Shown: piece after piece, positions 4,855 through 12,544 of the stretch
How the letters are laid out: each line of letters begins with the position of its first letter
How positions within the stretch are numbered: position 1 is the first letter of the stretch
IMG/VR virus record: IMGVR_UViG_3300033431_000004
Span: 1-22,316 of that record
DNA from: a virus
Strand: one strand, 5' to 3'
DNA: 22,316 bases
Notes under the pieces: model-generated
Databases searched by the model: none
Seen by the model: the letters and a program-made list of their open reading frames with translations, nothing else
What the model was told of the DNA's origin: nothing
Made by a program: the position numbers and the translations under genes

Positions 4855-5400
4855 ATGAACGCCACGAAACAGATTTCCTCCAAAGCCGAACAGAAACTGG
4901 TGGTGTTCGCACACGAATACATCGAGAACGGCGGCAACGGAACACAGGCAGCGATCAAAGCAGGCTGGAGCGCCAAGACAGCGTATCAGGCCGGAAACCG
5001 GGCGTTGAAGAACGCTAGGGTTCAGGAGATTCTGAAAGCACATCGTCAGCGTCTTGCTGATGAGATGGCTGAGAAGCATGGCCTGACGATCGATCGCATC
5101 CTCGGTGAGCTGCGCCGGCTGGCGCTGGGCGACGTGCGCAAGCTGTTCAACGCAGACGGCAGCATGAAGGCGCTGCACGAGATGGACGACGACACGGCCG
5201 CAATGATCGCCGCGATTGACGTGCAGGAGATTGACGTCGAAGGCGCCTCGATCGGCCGGGTGAAGAAGATCAAGCTGTGGGACAAGAACAGCGCTCTGGG
5301 CAACGCCATGAAGCATCTTGGCCTGTTCGAGCGCGACAACGAGCAAGGCAAGGGGCAGTTCAATCTGACTGTCAGCTCGGACGACGCGGATGTCCTATAA
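4855..5400 (+). CDS. Terminase small subunit (Terminase_2 type)
   Basis: 181 aa. SKAEQKLVVFAHEYIENGGNG followed by TQAAIKAGWSAKTAYQAGN, LKNARVQEIL and then ILGELRRLALGDVRKLFNADGS is the classical helix-turn-helix plus dimerisation layout of small terminases. The protein recognises the packaging site on phage DNA and regulates the large subunit. The start lacks a strong ribosome-binding site; a small hairpin CTACC/GGTAG (4831-4848) lies just ahead of the ATG. The stop overlaps the next start by 11 bases. In headful phages the pac site often lies in this gene; I cannot point to it here. Confidence 0.93.
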   Translation: MNATKQISSKAEQKLVVFAHEYIENGGNGTQAAIKAGWSAKTAYQAGNRALKNARVQEILKAHRQRLADEMAEKHGLTIDRILGELRRLALGDVRKLFNADGSMKALHEMDDDTAAMIAAIDVQEIDVEGASIGRVKKIKLWDKNSALGNAMKHLGLFERDNEQGKGQFNLTVSSDDADVL

Positions 5401-6733
5401 GCCGACGGCCAGACAGTCGCAGGCGCTAAGGACGATTGGAAGTGACGCGCTGCACATCCTGCTTGAGGGTGGGAGCCGCAGCGGCAAGACCTTCATAGCG
5501 TGCCGCGCGGTGGTTGTGCGGGCGCTGGCGGCGGCCGGATCGAGACACGCGATATTCCGGTTCCGGTTCAGCCACGCCAAGGCGTCGGTCGGTCTGGACA
5601 CGCTGCCGAAGGTGTTCAAGGTCTGCTTTCCGAATGTCGAGTATCACCTCGACAAGACGGATTGGGTGTTCCGTCTGCCGAACGGGTCGGAGATCTGGAT
5701 CGGCGGTCTGGACGACAAGGACCGGGTAGAGAAGGTGCTGGGTCTGGAGTTCGCGACCATCTACCTGAACGAGTGCAGCCAGATCCCGTACTCGTCGCGC
5801 AACATGGCGGTGACCCGTCTCGCGCAGCTCTGCACGCACAGCGTCGGCGGCGCGGAGAAAGAGCTGCGGCTCAAGATGATTTACGACTGCAACCCGCCGA
5901 GCCAGGCGCACTGGACATTCCAGCTGTGGCACCGCGGCATTGATCCGGACTCGAAGCAGCCGATCGACGGGCAGCAGTACACCAAGATCCTGATGAACCC
6001 GAAGGATAACGAGGAAAACCTCGCCAGCGGGTACATCGAGTCGCTCGAGAAGCTTCCGGCACGCATGCGGCTGCGCTTCCTTGAAGGCCAGTACGGCGAC
6101 GTGACCGAGAACGCGCTCTGGAATATCGAGCGCATCGAACAGCAGCGCGTCGAGGAAGTGCCTGACATGCAGCGCATCGTGGTTGCGGTCGACCCGTCGG
6201 GCGCCGATGACACGGACAACGAGGGCAACGATGAGATCGGCGTCTCGGTGTGTGGGCTCGGCGTGGATGGCAATGGCTACGTGCTGGAAGACCTGACACT
6301 CAAGGCCGGCCCTGCGGGATGGGGCAAGGTGGCCGCAGCAGCGTACGACCGGCACGCAGCTGACATCGTGGTTGGCGAGACGAACTTCGGCGGCGCGATG
6401 GTCAAGTTCGTGGTGCAGACGGCCAAGCCGGGCATCCCTTTCAAGATGGTCAACGCCAGCCGCGGCAAGGTCGTACGGGCTGAGCCGATCAGCGCACTCA
6501 CAGAGCAGGGAAAGATCCGTTTCGTCGGGCGTTTCAACGAGCTCGAGGAAGAGCTGTGCGCGTTCACGACGACGGGCTACATCGGCGGCCGGTCACCGAA
6601 CCGGGCTGACGCGATGGTGTGGGCCATGACCGAACTGTTCCCCGGCATGACCAAGCCAGAGAAGAAGAAACGCGAGTTCAAGCGCGCGACTGTCCAGTTG
6701 GGCGGCGGCGGTAATGGATGGCTCGGCGTTTGA
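5390..6733 (+). CDS. Terminase large subunit (ATPase and nuclease)
   Basis: 447 aa. Walker A is LLEGGSRSGKTF (K33), and Walker B ends YLNE (E128) after a hydrophobic strand. A coupling motif region YDCNPP follows near 165-170. The C-terminal RNase H-type nuclease shows VVAVDPSG (D268), VVGETNFGG (E330) and NRADAMVWA (D407), the three acidic positions expected. The protein cuts the concatemer and pumps DNA into the procapsid through the portal. Start is the ATG at 5390 inside the small-subunit gene, so the two subunits are translationally coupled. Length is slightly shorter than P22 gp2 (499 aa by memory). Confidence 0.97.
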   Translation: MSYKPTARQSQALRTIGSDALHILLEGGSRSGKTFIACRAVVVRALAAAGSRHAIFRFRFSHAKASVGLDTLPKVFKVCFPNVEYHLDKTDWVFRLPNGSEIWIGGLDDKDRVEKVLGLEFATIYLNECSQIPYSSRNMAVTRLAQLCTHSVGGAEKELRLKMIYDCNPPSQAHWTFQLWHRGIDPDSKQPIDGQQYTKILMNPKDNEENLASGYIESLEKLPARMRLRFLEGQYGDVTENALWNIERIEQQRVEEVPDMQRIVVAVDPSGADDTDNEGNDEIGVSVCGLGVDGNGYVLEDLTLKAGPAGWGKVAAAAYDRHAADIVVGETNFGGAMVKFVVQTAKPGIPFKMVNASRGKVVRAEPISALTEQGKIRFVGRFNELEEELCAFTTTGYIGGRSPNRADAMVWAMTELFPGMTKPEKKKREFKRATVQLGGGGNGWLGV

Positions 6734-6799
6734 GCAGTTCATTCCTTGGTACCGGCGGCGGCGTGGCGAATTCATCCGACGCCCAGCGGGTCCATAAGC

Positions 6800-6812
6800 A
6801 AGGATTCTCCTT
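6800..6812 (+). promoter_or_regulatory. Small hairpin that pairs an AAGGA with TCCTT
   Basis: AAGGA (6800-6804), a three-base loop and TCCTT (6808-6812) fold into a perfect 5-bp hairpin. The AAGGA could otherwise serve an ATG at 6819. The 148 bases between the terminase and the next gene hold no other clear signal. Confidence 0.35.
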
Positions 6813-6881
6813 CAATCAATGAGATATCGATCATTTCGTTTCTGGTCGCCGATTCTCGGCTGTCATGCGGAGCGTCTTTCC

Positions 6882-7028
6882 ATGTTCGACACAAGGGGCG
6901 GTGAGTTCTTCGTAGTGCTGCCATTGCGCGGCACGGCGAGACAGAACCGCATGGACAAGCAGAAGGCACTCGAGGCGATTGCGGATGCGATCGAGAGCGG
7001 CGGTCAACCTGGAGCGGTGAACGTATGA
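6882..7028 (+). CDS. Hypothetical small protein (48 aa)
   Basis: The ATG at 6882 follows GGAG at 6870-6873, a good ribosome-binding site; an in-frame ATG at 6819 would add 21 residues that look unlike a coding sequence and whose ribosome-binding site is in a hairpin. The protein starts MFDTRGGEFFVVLPLRG and ends in a helix MDKQKALEAIADAIESGG. Function unknown. Its TGA overlaps the next ATG. Moderate certainty that it is translated. Confidence 0.5.
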   Translation: MFDTRGGEFFVVLPLRGTARQNRMDKQKALEAIADAIESGGQPGAVNV

Positions 7029-7363
7029 AGACGGACGGTATTGAATTGCCCAGCGTAGGCGTCATGGGGGCGCGATTTGTCGACGGTATGCGCGAATGCT
7101 GGGCCTATGACGTCAACCAAGACACTCTCATTGCGAGATATGACACGGTGATCGATGGCACGCAGAGAGTTGTGTGGGCGCGGCCTTTCGTCTCTATGGG
7201 GACAGGGTTTGGCAATGGCGCGAAAGACACGCGTGGCCGAACTGTAAATGAGTGGCTCGATCAGGAGCGAGACGTCGCTAAGGCTGTTTTCGAAGCCGAC
7301 GAACGGGCTGCGCAAAAGAGTTCAGCTGAAGTTCGTCGACTGACGACGGTGCGGAATGGCTGA
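7025..7363 (+). CDS. Hypothetical protein upstream of portal (112 aa)
   Basis: ATG at 7025 overlaps the upstream stop, and its end overlaps the portal start by 8 bases. The N-terminal half (GIELPSVGVMGARFVDGMRECWAYDV...) looks beta-rich and the C-terminal third (NEWLDQERDVAKAVFEADERAAQKSS) is a charged helix. Codon use is a little less G/C biased than in the portal gene. I do not recognise a family; a small structural or assembly factor is only a guess from position. Confidence 0.65.
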   Translation: MKTDGIELPSVGVMGARFVDGMRECWAYDVNQDTLIARYDTVIDGTQRVVWARPFVSMGTGFGNGAKDTRGRTVNEWLDQERDVAKAVFEADERAAQKSSAEVRRLTTVRNG

Positions 7364-9608
7364 CAACGACGAAGGCCTAGGCCTCCCCTCCGACGTTCCG
7401 GGCTACAGCAAGAAGTACAGCCCGAACATGGATACGCCGCCGAACACCAAAGGCCCGGACAAGTCCGCCGCCGAGAAGCGCAAGGACACGCTCGCGCGTC
7501 AGAAGGAAGACCAGAAGGTTCTGGAGATCGCGCGCAAGCGCTTCAAGCGCTCGCAGGATGCCGAGTCGGAGAATCGCAAGGCGGCGCATGAGGACCTGAA
7601 GTTTCTCGCCGGCGACCAGTGGCCGGACGACGTTAAGCAGCAGCGCGCGAACGACAAGCGGCCATGCCTGACGATCAACGAGCTGCCGACGCTTGTCCAT
7701 CAGGTGAGCAACGACATCCGCCAGAACCGTCCGGACATCGCGATCAGCCCGGTGGGCGAGGTGTCGGACCGCGAAGGCGCCAAAGCATACGCCGGCATGA
7801 TCCGCGCGATCCAGCGTCAGTGCGAAGCCGACATTGCCTACGACACCGCGGTAACGAGCGCGGTCAATGTCGGGTTCGGTTACTGGCGGATCATCACCGA
7901 GTACGAGAACGAGAAGAGCCTGAACCAGGTCATTCGCGTTCAGCGCATCCGCAATGCGTTCCGTGTCTACCCCGATCCGGAGCGGCAGGAGCCGGACGGC
8001 AGCGACATGTCGTATTGCTTCGTGACGGACGTCATATCGCGCGAGGAATACAAGGACAAGTACCCCGGTGCCGACCAGCTTGGCTGGACCGAGAAGGCCC
8101 AAGGCGACGAGATGGCACTGTGGGTGCAGAAGGATTTCGTGCGCATTGCCGAGTACTGGACGCTCGAGCATGAGATGAAGCGTCTGGTGCAACTGTCGAA
8201 CGGCCACATCGGTTTCTGGGAAGACCTCGATCCGGACATCAAGAAGCAGGTTGAGTCGGGCGACGTCGAGATCCTGAAGGAGCGCGAGTCCGAGATCCAG
8301 AAGGTCGTGTTCCGTCGCATCACCGGTCTTCAGGTGCTCGAAAAGAAGGAGTGGCCGGGCCGCTGGATTCCGATCGTCGAGGTGGTGGGCGAGGAACTGG
8401 ACGTCTCCGGCAAGCTGGTTCGCAGCGGCATCATCCGCCACGCGAAAGACCCTCAGCGCATGCTGAACTACTGGAACACGGCCAAGACCGAGTTCATCGC
8501 GCTGGCGCCGAAGTCTCCGTGGGTGATGGCTGAAGGCCAGAAGGAAGGCCACGAGTTCGAGTGGGACAACGCCCACCAGAAAGCGATGGCGGTGCTGGAG
8601 TACACGCCGGTGGAAATGCCCGGTGGAGCGCTTGCGCCGCCGCCGCAGCGTCAGCCGATGGCGGGCGTGCCACAAGGCGTGGTCGAGGCCGAGCAGACCG
8701 CGCAGCAGCACATTCTGGCCACGACCGGCGTCCGCTACAACGCCACTGCGCAGGACCGGCTCTACGACGAGTCAGGCAAGGCGCTGCATGAAATCCGGCG
8801 CAACACTGACGTCGGCTCGTTCCACTTCATGGACAACTTCTGCCGGTCGCTGCGTCACACCGGCCGCATCTTCGTCGACCTGATCCCGAAGGTGTACGAC
8901 GTGCGCCGCGTGGTGACGATCCTGCGCGAGGACGATACCGAAGAGCAGGTGACGCTTGATCCGGAAATGGGCAAGCCGTTCATGTCGAACCAGAACGCGA
9001 AGAGCAAGGTCGCGCGAAAGATCTTCGATCCGACGATCGGCGAGTACGGCGTCACTGTGACGACGGGCCCGAGCTACGCGACGAAGCGTGTCGAGGCGGT
9101 CGAACAGCTCATGCGGTTCGCACAGGCGCTGCCGCAGCAGGGCGCGCTGATTGCCCACCTGATTGCCAAGTACAGCGACTGGCCGGGCGCCGACGAAGCA
9201 TACCGGCTGTTGCAGAAGGCACTCCCGCCGAATCTCCAGGCTCCGGATATGAAGGACGTGCCGCCGCAGGCCGCTGCGATGATCCAGTCGTTGATGAGCA
9301 ACGTCCGGCAGTTGACGGTCGAGCGCATGCAGATGCTCAAGGATCTCACCGACCAGCGCGCCGACCGTGCGCTGAAGGCGACGAAGATCCAGACCGACTA
9401 CGACGCCAAGCTGCTGAAGATCTTCACCGACGCGCGTACCAAGCTGATCCAGGTCGGCGCGGCAGACGTGCGTCACGTGCGGGAGATGGAAGTGACTGCG
9501 CTGCCAGACGCGGCTTCGACGGGCGGCACAGCAGACGGCGCGCCGCAGTTCCCCAACAACCCCGCTGCATTGCCAGTGAGCGCAGTGCAGCAACCTCTTT
9601 CGCAGTAA
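7356..9608 (+). CDS. P22-like portal protein
   Basis: 750 aa, close to the P22 portal (about 725 aa). The N-terminal region has a long charged helix (KRKDTLARQKEDQKVLEIAR) and FLAGDQWPDDVKQQR, then RPCLTINELPTLVHQVSNDI RQNRP-type and FRVYPDPERQEPDGSDM segments, which are the usual landmarks of P22-type portals. A glutamine-rich stretch and a helical barrel-like C-terminal region (ERMQMLKDLTDQRADRALKA) follow. The dodecameric portal is the DNA channel at one capsid vertex and docks the terminase, then the gp4-like adaptor. Start is the ATG at 7356, overlapping the upstream gene; frame is continuous. Confidence 0.95.
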   Translation: MADNDEGLGLPSDVPGYSKKYSPNMDTPPNTKGPDKSAAEKRKDTLARQKEDQKVLEIARKRFKRSQDAESENRKAAHEDLKFLAGDQWPDDVKQQRANDKRPCLTINELPTLVHQVSNDIRQNRPDIAISPVGEVSDREGAKAYAGMIRAIQRQCEADIAYDTAVTSAVNVGFGYWRIITEYENEKSLNQVIRVQRIRNAFRVYPDPERQEPDGSDMSYCFVTDVISREEYKDKYPGADQLGWTEKAQGDEMALWVQKDFVRIAEYWTLEHEMKRLVQLSNGHIGFWEDLDPDIKKQVESGDVEILKERESEIQKVVFRRITGLQVLEKKEWPGRWIPIVEVVGEELDVSGKLVRSGIIRHAKDPQRMLNYWNTAKTEFIALAPKSPWVMAEGQKEGHEFEWDNAHQKAMAVLEYTPVEMPGGALAPPPQRQPMAGVPQGVVEAEQTAQQHILATTGVRYNATAQDRLYDESGKALHEIRRNTDVGSFHFMDNFCRSLRHTGRIFVDLIPKVYDVRRVVTILREDDTEEQVTLDPEMGKPFMSNQNAKSKVARKIFDPTIGEYGVTVTTGPSYATKRVEAVEQLMRFAQALPQQGALIAHLIAKYSDWPGADEAYRLLQKALPPNLQAPDMKDVPPQAAAMIQSLMSNVRQLTVERMQMLKDLTDQRADRALKATKIQTDYDAKLLKIFTDARTKLIQVGAADVRHVREMEVTALPDAASTGGTADGAPQFPNNPAALPVSAVQQPLSQ

Positions 9609-9614
9609 CCGAGG

Positions 9615-9687
9615 CCGGGACGGTAATACCCGGAAACCCCAATAGGTCATGGCAACCGCATCGGCAATGCGGTTGAGCTTCCTATTG
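9615..9687 (+). promoter_or_regulatory. Structured RNA leader between portal and scaffold genes
   Basis: Two hairpins fill the 92-bp gap. The first is CCGGG (9615-9619) with CCCGG (9629-9633). The second has an outer stem CAATAGG (9640-9646) with CCTATTG (9681-9687) and an inner stem AACCGCAT (9654-9661) with ATGCGGTT (9667-9674). No T-run follows, so it is not a plain terminator. The scaffold ribosome-binding site GGAG (9691-9694) starts 4 bases after the outer stem. Candidate translation control or RNA-processing site. Confidence 0.6.
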
Positions 9688-9700
9688 TCTGGAGAGCCAA

Positions 9701-10630
9701 ATGAGTGATGTTCAAGCAGGAGAAGGAACTGGTGATGCAGGTTCGGCTGGCGGTGAATCTACCGAGCTGCCTAACACGGAGGTAACCAGTACGGGTGCTG
9801 ACCAAGGTGGTGAAGGTGGTCAGGGTGGTGAAGCAACTGGTGGCGAATCGACCGGTGAAGCTGGCGGCGAGGGTGGGAAGGGAGGCGCATCAACCCCCGA
9901 GCCGAAAGAGGACGACGTCAACAAGCGCTTCAGCAAGGTCACGCGCGAGCGCGACGAAGCAACGCGGCGCGAGCGTGAGGCGAACGAGAACCTCAGGCGA
10001 GCACTTGAAGCGCTGGAGCGCGCAAACGGCGGCAAGAAGCCGGAAGCGACTCCGACACCTACGCCGCCGGCAGACGACATTGGCGAGGAACCGGAACCGC
10101 CGGAGTTCATCGATCCCGAGCAGTACCAGCGGGATATGGCGGAGTACACGCGCAAGGTCACCGATCGCACGGTGAAGTTGCAGTTGCGTACCGAGCGGGC
10201 GAATCAGGAACGCGAAGCGGCAGAGCGGGCGAATCAGGAAAAGATGCAGGCCCACGCGCGCACGTGGAACGAGCGTCGAACCAAAGCGCTCGACGAAATG
10301 CCCGATTACGCCGAAGTCGCCGAGAACCCCGCGCTGCATGTCACCGACACGATGGCGATTGCCATCACGTCAAGCGAGCACGGCCCGAAGATCGCCTACC
10401 ACCTCGGCCAGCACCCGGATGTTGCAGAACGCATTGCAAAACTGCCCAACGCTTTGCAGTTGATGGAGATGGGCAAGCTCGAAGTGCAGATCACCGCACC
10501 CAAACTTCCCAAGGTCTCCAAGACGCCGGAGCCGATCAAGGTCACGACCGGCACGGGCGAGCCGCAAGCCAAATCCGACGACGAACTGTCGATGGAAGAG
10601 TACGCGGCCAAGCGAAGCAAACGTCATTAA
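9701..10630 (+). CDS. Scaffolding protein
   Basis: 309 aa, close to the P22 scaffold (303 aa). Residues 1-70 are an acidic Gly/Glu-rich, disordered tail; residues 70-110 and 150-200 are charged helices (FSKVTRERDEATRREREANE; RTERANQEREAAERANQEK); the C-terminal end is rich in Lys/Pro and closes with SMEEYAAKRSKRH, a basic helix like the coat-binding tail of P22 scaffold. Scaffold guides coat assembly into procapsids and then leaves. Position between portal and coat is the canonical one. GGAG at 9691-9694 is the ribosome-binding site. Confidence 0.9.
   Translation: MSDVQAGEGTGDAGSAGGESTELPNTEVTSTGADQGGEGGQGGEATGGESTGEAGGEGGKGGASTPEPKEDDVNKRFSKVTRERDEATRREREANENLRRALEALERANGGKKPEATPTPTPPADDIGEEPEPPEFIDPEQYQRDMAEYTRKVTDRTVKLQLRTERANQEREAAERANQEKMQAHARTWNERRTKALDEMPDYAEVAENPALHVTDTMAIAITSSEHGPKIAYHLGQHPDVAERIAKLPNALQLMEMGKLEVQITAPKLPKVSKTPEPIKVTTGTGEPQAKSDDELSMEEYAAKRSKRH
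10193..10240 (+). repeat. 18-bp direct repeat within the scaffold gene
   Basis: GAGCGGGCGAATCAGGAA occurs at 10193-10210 and at 10223-10240, a 30-bp period that encodes ERANQE twice in a charged helix. The identity at third codon positions suggests a recent duplication of 30 bp. Confidence 0.85.
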
Positions 10631-10651
10631 CCTGCGGCCAATGAATCACCC

Positions 10652-10677
10652 AAGCCCCGCCACTAAGCGGGGCTTTT
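10652..10677 (+). terminator. Intrinsic terminator between scaffold and coat genes
   Basis: AAGCCCCGC (10652-10660) pairs with GCGGGGCTT (10667-10675) around a six-base loop, ending in TTTT. The coat gene starts 35 bases later. The stem shares GCCCCGCCAC with the terminator after the coat gene. Confidence 0.85.
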
Positions 10678-10711
10678 CATTTCTACGGCCGCGATACAGG
10701 AGCTTTGAATC

Positions 10712-11899
10712 ATGAGTAACAACACGCTGCTGACTCCGAGCATCATTTCGAAAGAAACGCTCGTGATCCTCAGTAACAACCTTGTCGCGGCCGGCAAGGT
10801 CAATCGCCAGTTTGAAAACCAGTTCGTCAAGATCGGCACGACGCTGACGATCCGCAAGCCGAACCGCTACGTTGTCTCGAGCGGCCCGGGTTTGCAGATC
10901 CAGAACTCGGTCGAACCTTCGACGAGCATCACCATCAGCAACCAGCGCCACGTAGACATCGAGTTCAGCTCGCAGGAACTGACGCTCGTGATCGAAGAGT
11001 TCAGCGAACGCTATCTGAAGCCGGCGGCCGAGCCGATCTGCAACCAGATCGACTACGACGTGATCAGCAACTGGACGTCAGTGTTCAACGAAGTCGGCAC
11101 GCCCGGTACGGTGCCGAGCACGTTTGCCACCGGTATCCAGCCGGTCGGCCAGGCGATGGACACTCAGGCGGTGCCGCAGGATGGCCGCGTGATGGTCCTC
11201 GGACCGACGGCGTACTGGTCGCTCGCTGCCGGCCTCATCAGCCTGTACGTGCAATCGGTGTCGGAACCGGCGTTGAAGGGTTATCTGGCCCGCATCGGTA
11301 ACTTCGAGATCTACCAGGACCAGAACATCCAGACGCAGACGGTCGGCGCGTATGCCGGCACGCCGGTGGTCAACGGTGCGGGTCAGACCGGCTCGTCGCT
11401 GGTCACGAACGGCTGGACGGCATCGATCGCCAACCTGCTGAACGTGGGCGACGTGTTCACGATCGCGGGCGTCTATGCGGTGAACCCGCAAAACCGCCAA
11501 TCGACGGGTGCACTGCAGAAGTTCGTTGTCACGTCCGCAGCCAGCTCGAACGGTTCCGGCGCGTCGACGATTTCGATCTACCCGGCGATCACCACCAGTG
11601 GCGCGTATCAGACGGTGACGAACTCGCCGGCCAACAGCGCGTCGATCTCGGTTCTCGGCACCGCAAGCACGCAGTATCAGCAGAACCTCGCGTTCGTGAA
11701 GGATGCGTTCGGTCTCGTGACTGTTCCGATGGAATTGCCCGATGGCGTCGACTTCAAGGCACGTCAGGAATACAAGGGCATCTCGATCCGGATCATCCGC
11801 GCGTACGACGTGAACAACGACGTGCTGCCGTGCCGGCTTGACGTGCTGTACGGGACTGCGACGTACTACCCCGAGCTCGCCGTCCGTCTCACGAACTGA
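10712..11899 (+). CDS. P22-type major coat protein
   Basis: 395 aa (P22 coat is about 430). It opens MSNNTLLTPSIISKETLVIL, followed by FVKIGTTLTIRKPNRYVV and HVDIEFSSQELTL, and has the mid-protein VGDVFTIAGVYAVNPQNRQSTG segment that is a hallmark of the P22 coat family. The C-terminal end holds ISIRIIRAYDVNNDVLPCRLD and DVLYGT, also typical. It forms the HK97-fold shell. Ribosome-binding site CAGGAG at about 10697-10702. The gene is bracketed by two related terminators, which may set its expression relative to flanking genes. Confidence 0.95.
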   Translation: MSNNTLLTPSIISKETLVILSNNLVAAGKVNRQFENQFVKIGTTLTIRKPNRYVVSSGPGLQIQNSVEPSTSITISNQRHVDIEFSSQELTLVIEEFSERYLKPAAEPICNQIDYDVISNWTSVFNEVGTPGTVPSTFATGIQPVGQAMDTQAVPQDGRVMVLGPTAYWSLAAGLISLYVQSVSEPALKGYLARIGNFEIYQDQNIQTQTVGAYAGTPVVNGAGQTGSSLVTNGWTASIANLLNVGDVFTIAGVYAVNPQNRQSTGALQKFVVTSAASSNGSGASTISIYPAITTSGAYQTVTNSPANSASISVLGTASTQYQQNLAFVKDAFGLVTVPMELPDGVDFKARQEYKGISIRIIRAYDVNNDVLPCRLDVLYGTATYYPELAVRLTN

Positions 11900-11922
11900 T
11901 CCTGCATCTCAACTGACTCAGG

Positions 11923-11950
11923 CCCCGCCACGTGCGGGGTTTTCTTTTTT
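11923..11950 (+). terminator. Intrinsic terminator after the coat gene
   Basis: CCCCGC (11923-11928) pairs with GCGGGG (11934-11939) around CACGT, followed by TTTTC and six T. It is only 13 bases before the next gene's ATG, whose CAGGAG ribosome-binding site starts at 11951. Confidence 0.88.
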
Positions 11951-11962
11951 CAGGAGCAAATC

Positions 11963-12235
11963 ATGTCTTTTGGTGATGATCGCCCACGGCAACTCAGTGA
12001 CCAGAACTCGCTGGGAACCATTCTCGGCGCAGGCCCGACCGATCCGATCGGTTTCTTTGGCATCAACCCCGGTGTTCCGCAGGCGACCCCGACAGGCGTT
12101 AGCACGGGTTTTACGGCCGGTAGTGGCACGACGGCAACGTCGACGTCGACCTTCACCGGTGGCATTGGCACCACGGCGTACACCGTGGGAGACATTGTCG
12201 CCATCCTGAAGACGCTCGGTCTTCTCAAGTCGTAA
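11963..12235 (+). CDS. Head-fibre-like (Phage_fiber_2 type) decoration protein
   Basis: 90 aa. The middle is Gly/Thr/Ser-rich and low in complexity ([21 protein letters not shown]); the end [20 protein letters not shown] is a motif I know from the C-terminal part of small phage head-fibre proteins (phi29 gp8.5 group and relatives). Such fibres decorate the capsid surface and are usually non-essential. Position directly after the coat gene fits. Start has CAGGAG upstream. Function is inferred from motif and place. Confidence 0.6.
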   Translation: MSFGDDRPRQLSDQNSLGTILGAGPTDPIGFFGINPGVPQATPTGVSTGFTAGSGTTATSTSTFTGGIGTTAYTVGDIVAILKTLGLLKS

Positions 12236-12247
12236 GGAGCGAGATCA

Positions 12248-12469
12248 ATGGCATATCAATACCCGCTCGGTGGCCCTGGCTATCAGTACATGATCGGCCC
12301 CGCTGATGGTTCGGGGACATTCGAGGGGCCGCCCGTGACCATTGTGTCGGTAACGGCCATCTCGGAGGCAAATCTGGAGAGCATCGCTTCGCTGCTCGCT
12401 GGAGGGACGCCTCCTACGGGGTGGCAGATCCAAGCCGACAACCCGCCGGTCACGACGAAGACGTACTGA
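12248..12469 (+). CDS. Hypothetical small late protein (73 aa)
   Basis: ATG at 12248 with TAAGGAG (12232-12238) overlapping the upstream stop as ribosome-binding site. The protein opens MAYQYPLGGPGYQYMIG and has SVTAISEANLESIASLLAGG, probably a strand-helix unit. No family recognised. Its position among capsid-surface genes may mean a minor head component; that is inference. Confidence 0.6.
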   Translation: MAYQYPLGGPGYQYMIGPADGSGTFEGPPVTIVSVTAISEANLESIASLLAGGTPPTGWQIQADNPPVTTKTY

Positions 12470-12504
12470 TCTTTTCATTTCTCCCCTGCGGTGACCCATA
12501 CCGC

Positions 12505-12535
12505 ACCCGGCCGGCTCGCTACCGGTCGGGTTTTT
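12505..12535 (+). terminator. Intrinsic terminator upstream of the GroES-like gene, with a competing hairpin
   Basis: ACCCGGCCGG (12505-12514) pairs with CCGGTCGGGT (12522-12531) with one G-T wobble, then TTTTT. An upstream hairpin TGCGGT (12487-12492) with ACCGCA (12500-12505) shares base 12505 with the stem. The GGAG ribosome-binding site (12536-12539) directly follows the T-run. Confidence 0.82.
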
Positions 12536-12544
12536 GGAGCACAC

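Noticed and set aside
6715-6798. 27-codon frame starting at ATG 6715 inside the terminase end
   Set aside because: Very short, Arg-rich, no ribosome-binding site and no overlap logic with the next gene.
6819-6881. Upstream start for the 48-residue gene
   Set aside because: The added segment looks non-coding and its AAGGA is in a hairpin; the GGAG before 6882 is better. It cannot be fully excluded.
7377-8711. Long open frame on the minus strand within the portal gene (over 400 codons)
   Set aside because: It mirrors the G/C third-position bias of the portal gene, reads as a low-complexity Leu/Arg/Val/His-rich sequence, and has no family likeness. It is a shadow frame.
12491-12544. Upstream extension of the GroES-like gene
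   Set aside because: It crosses the terminator; GroES family length and the GGAG site both support the ATG at 12545.
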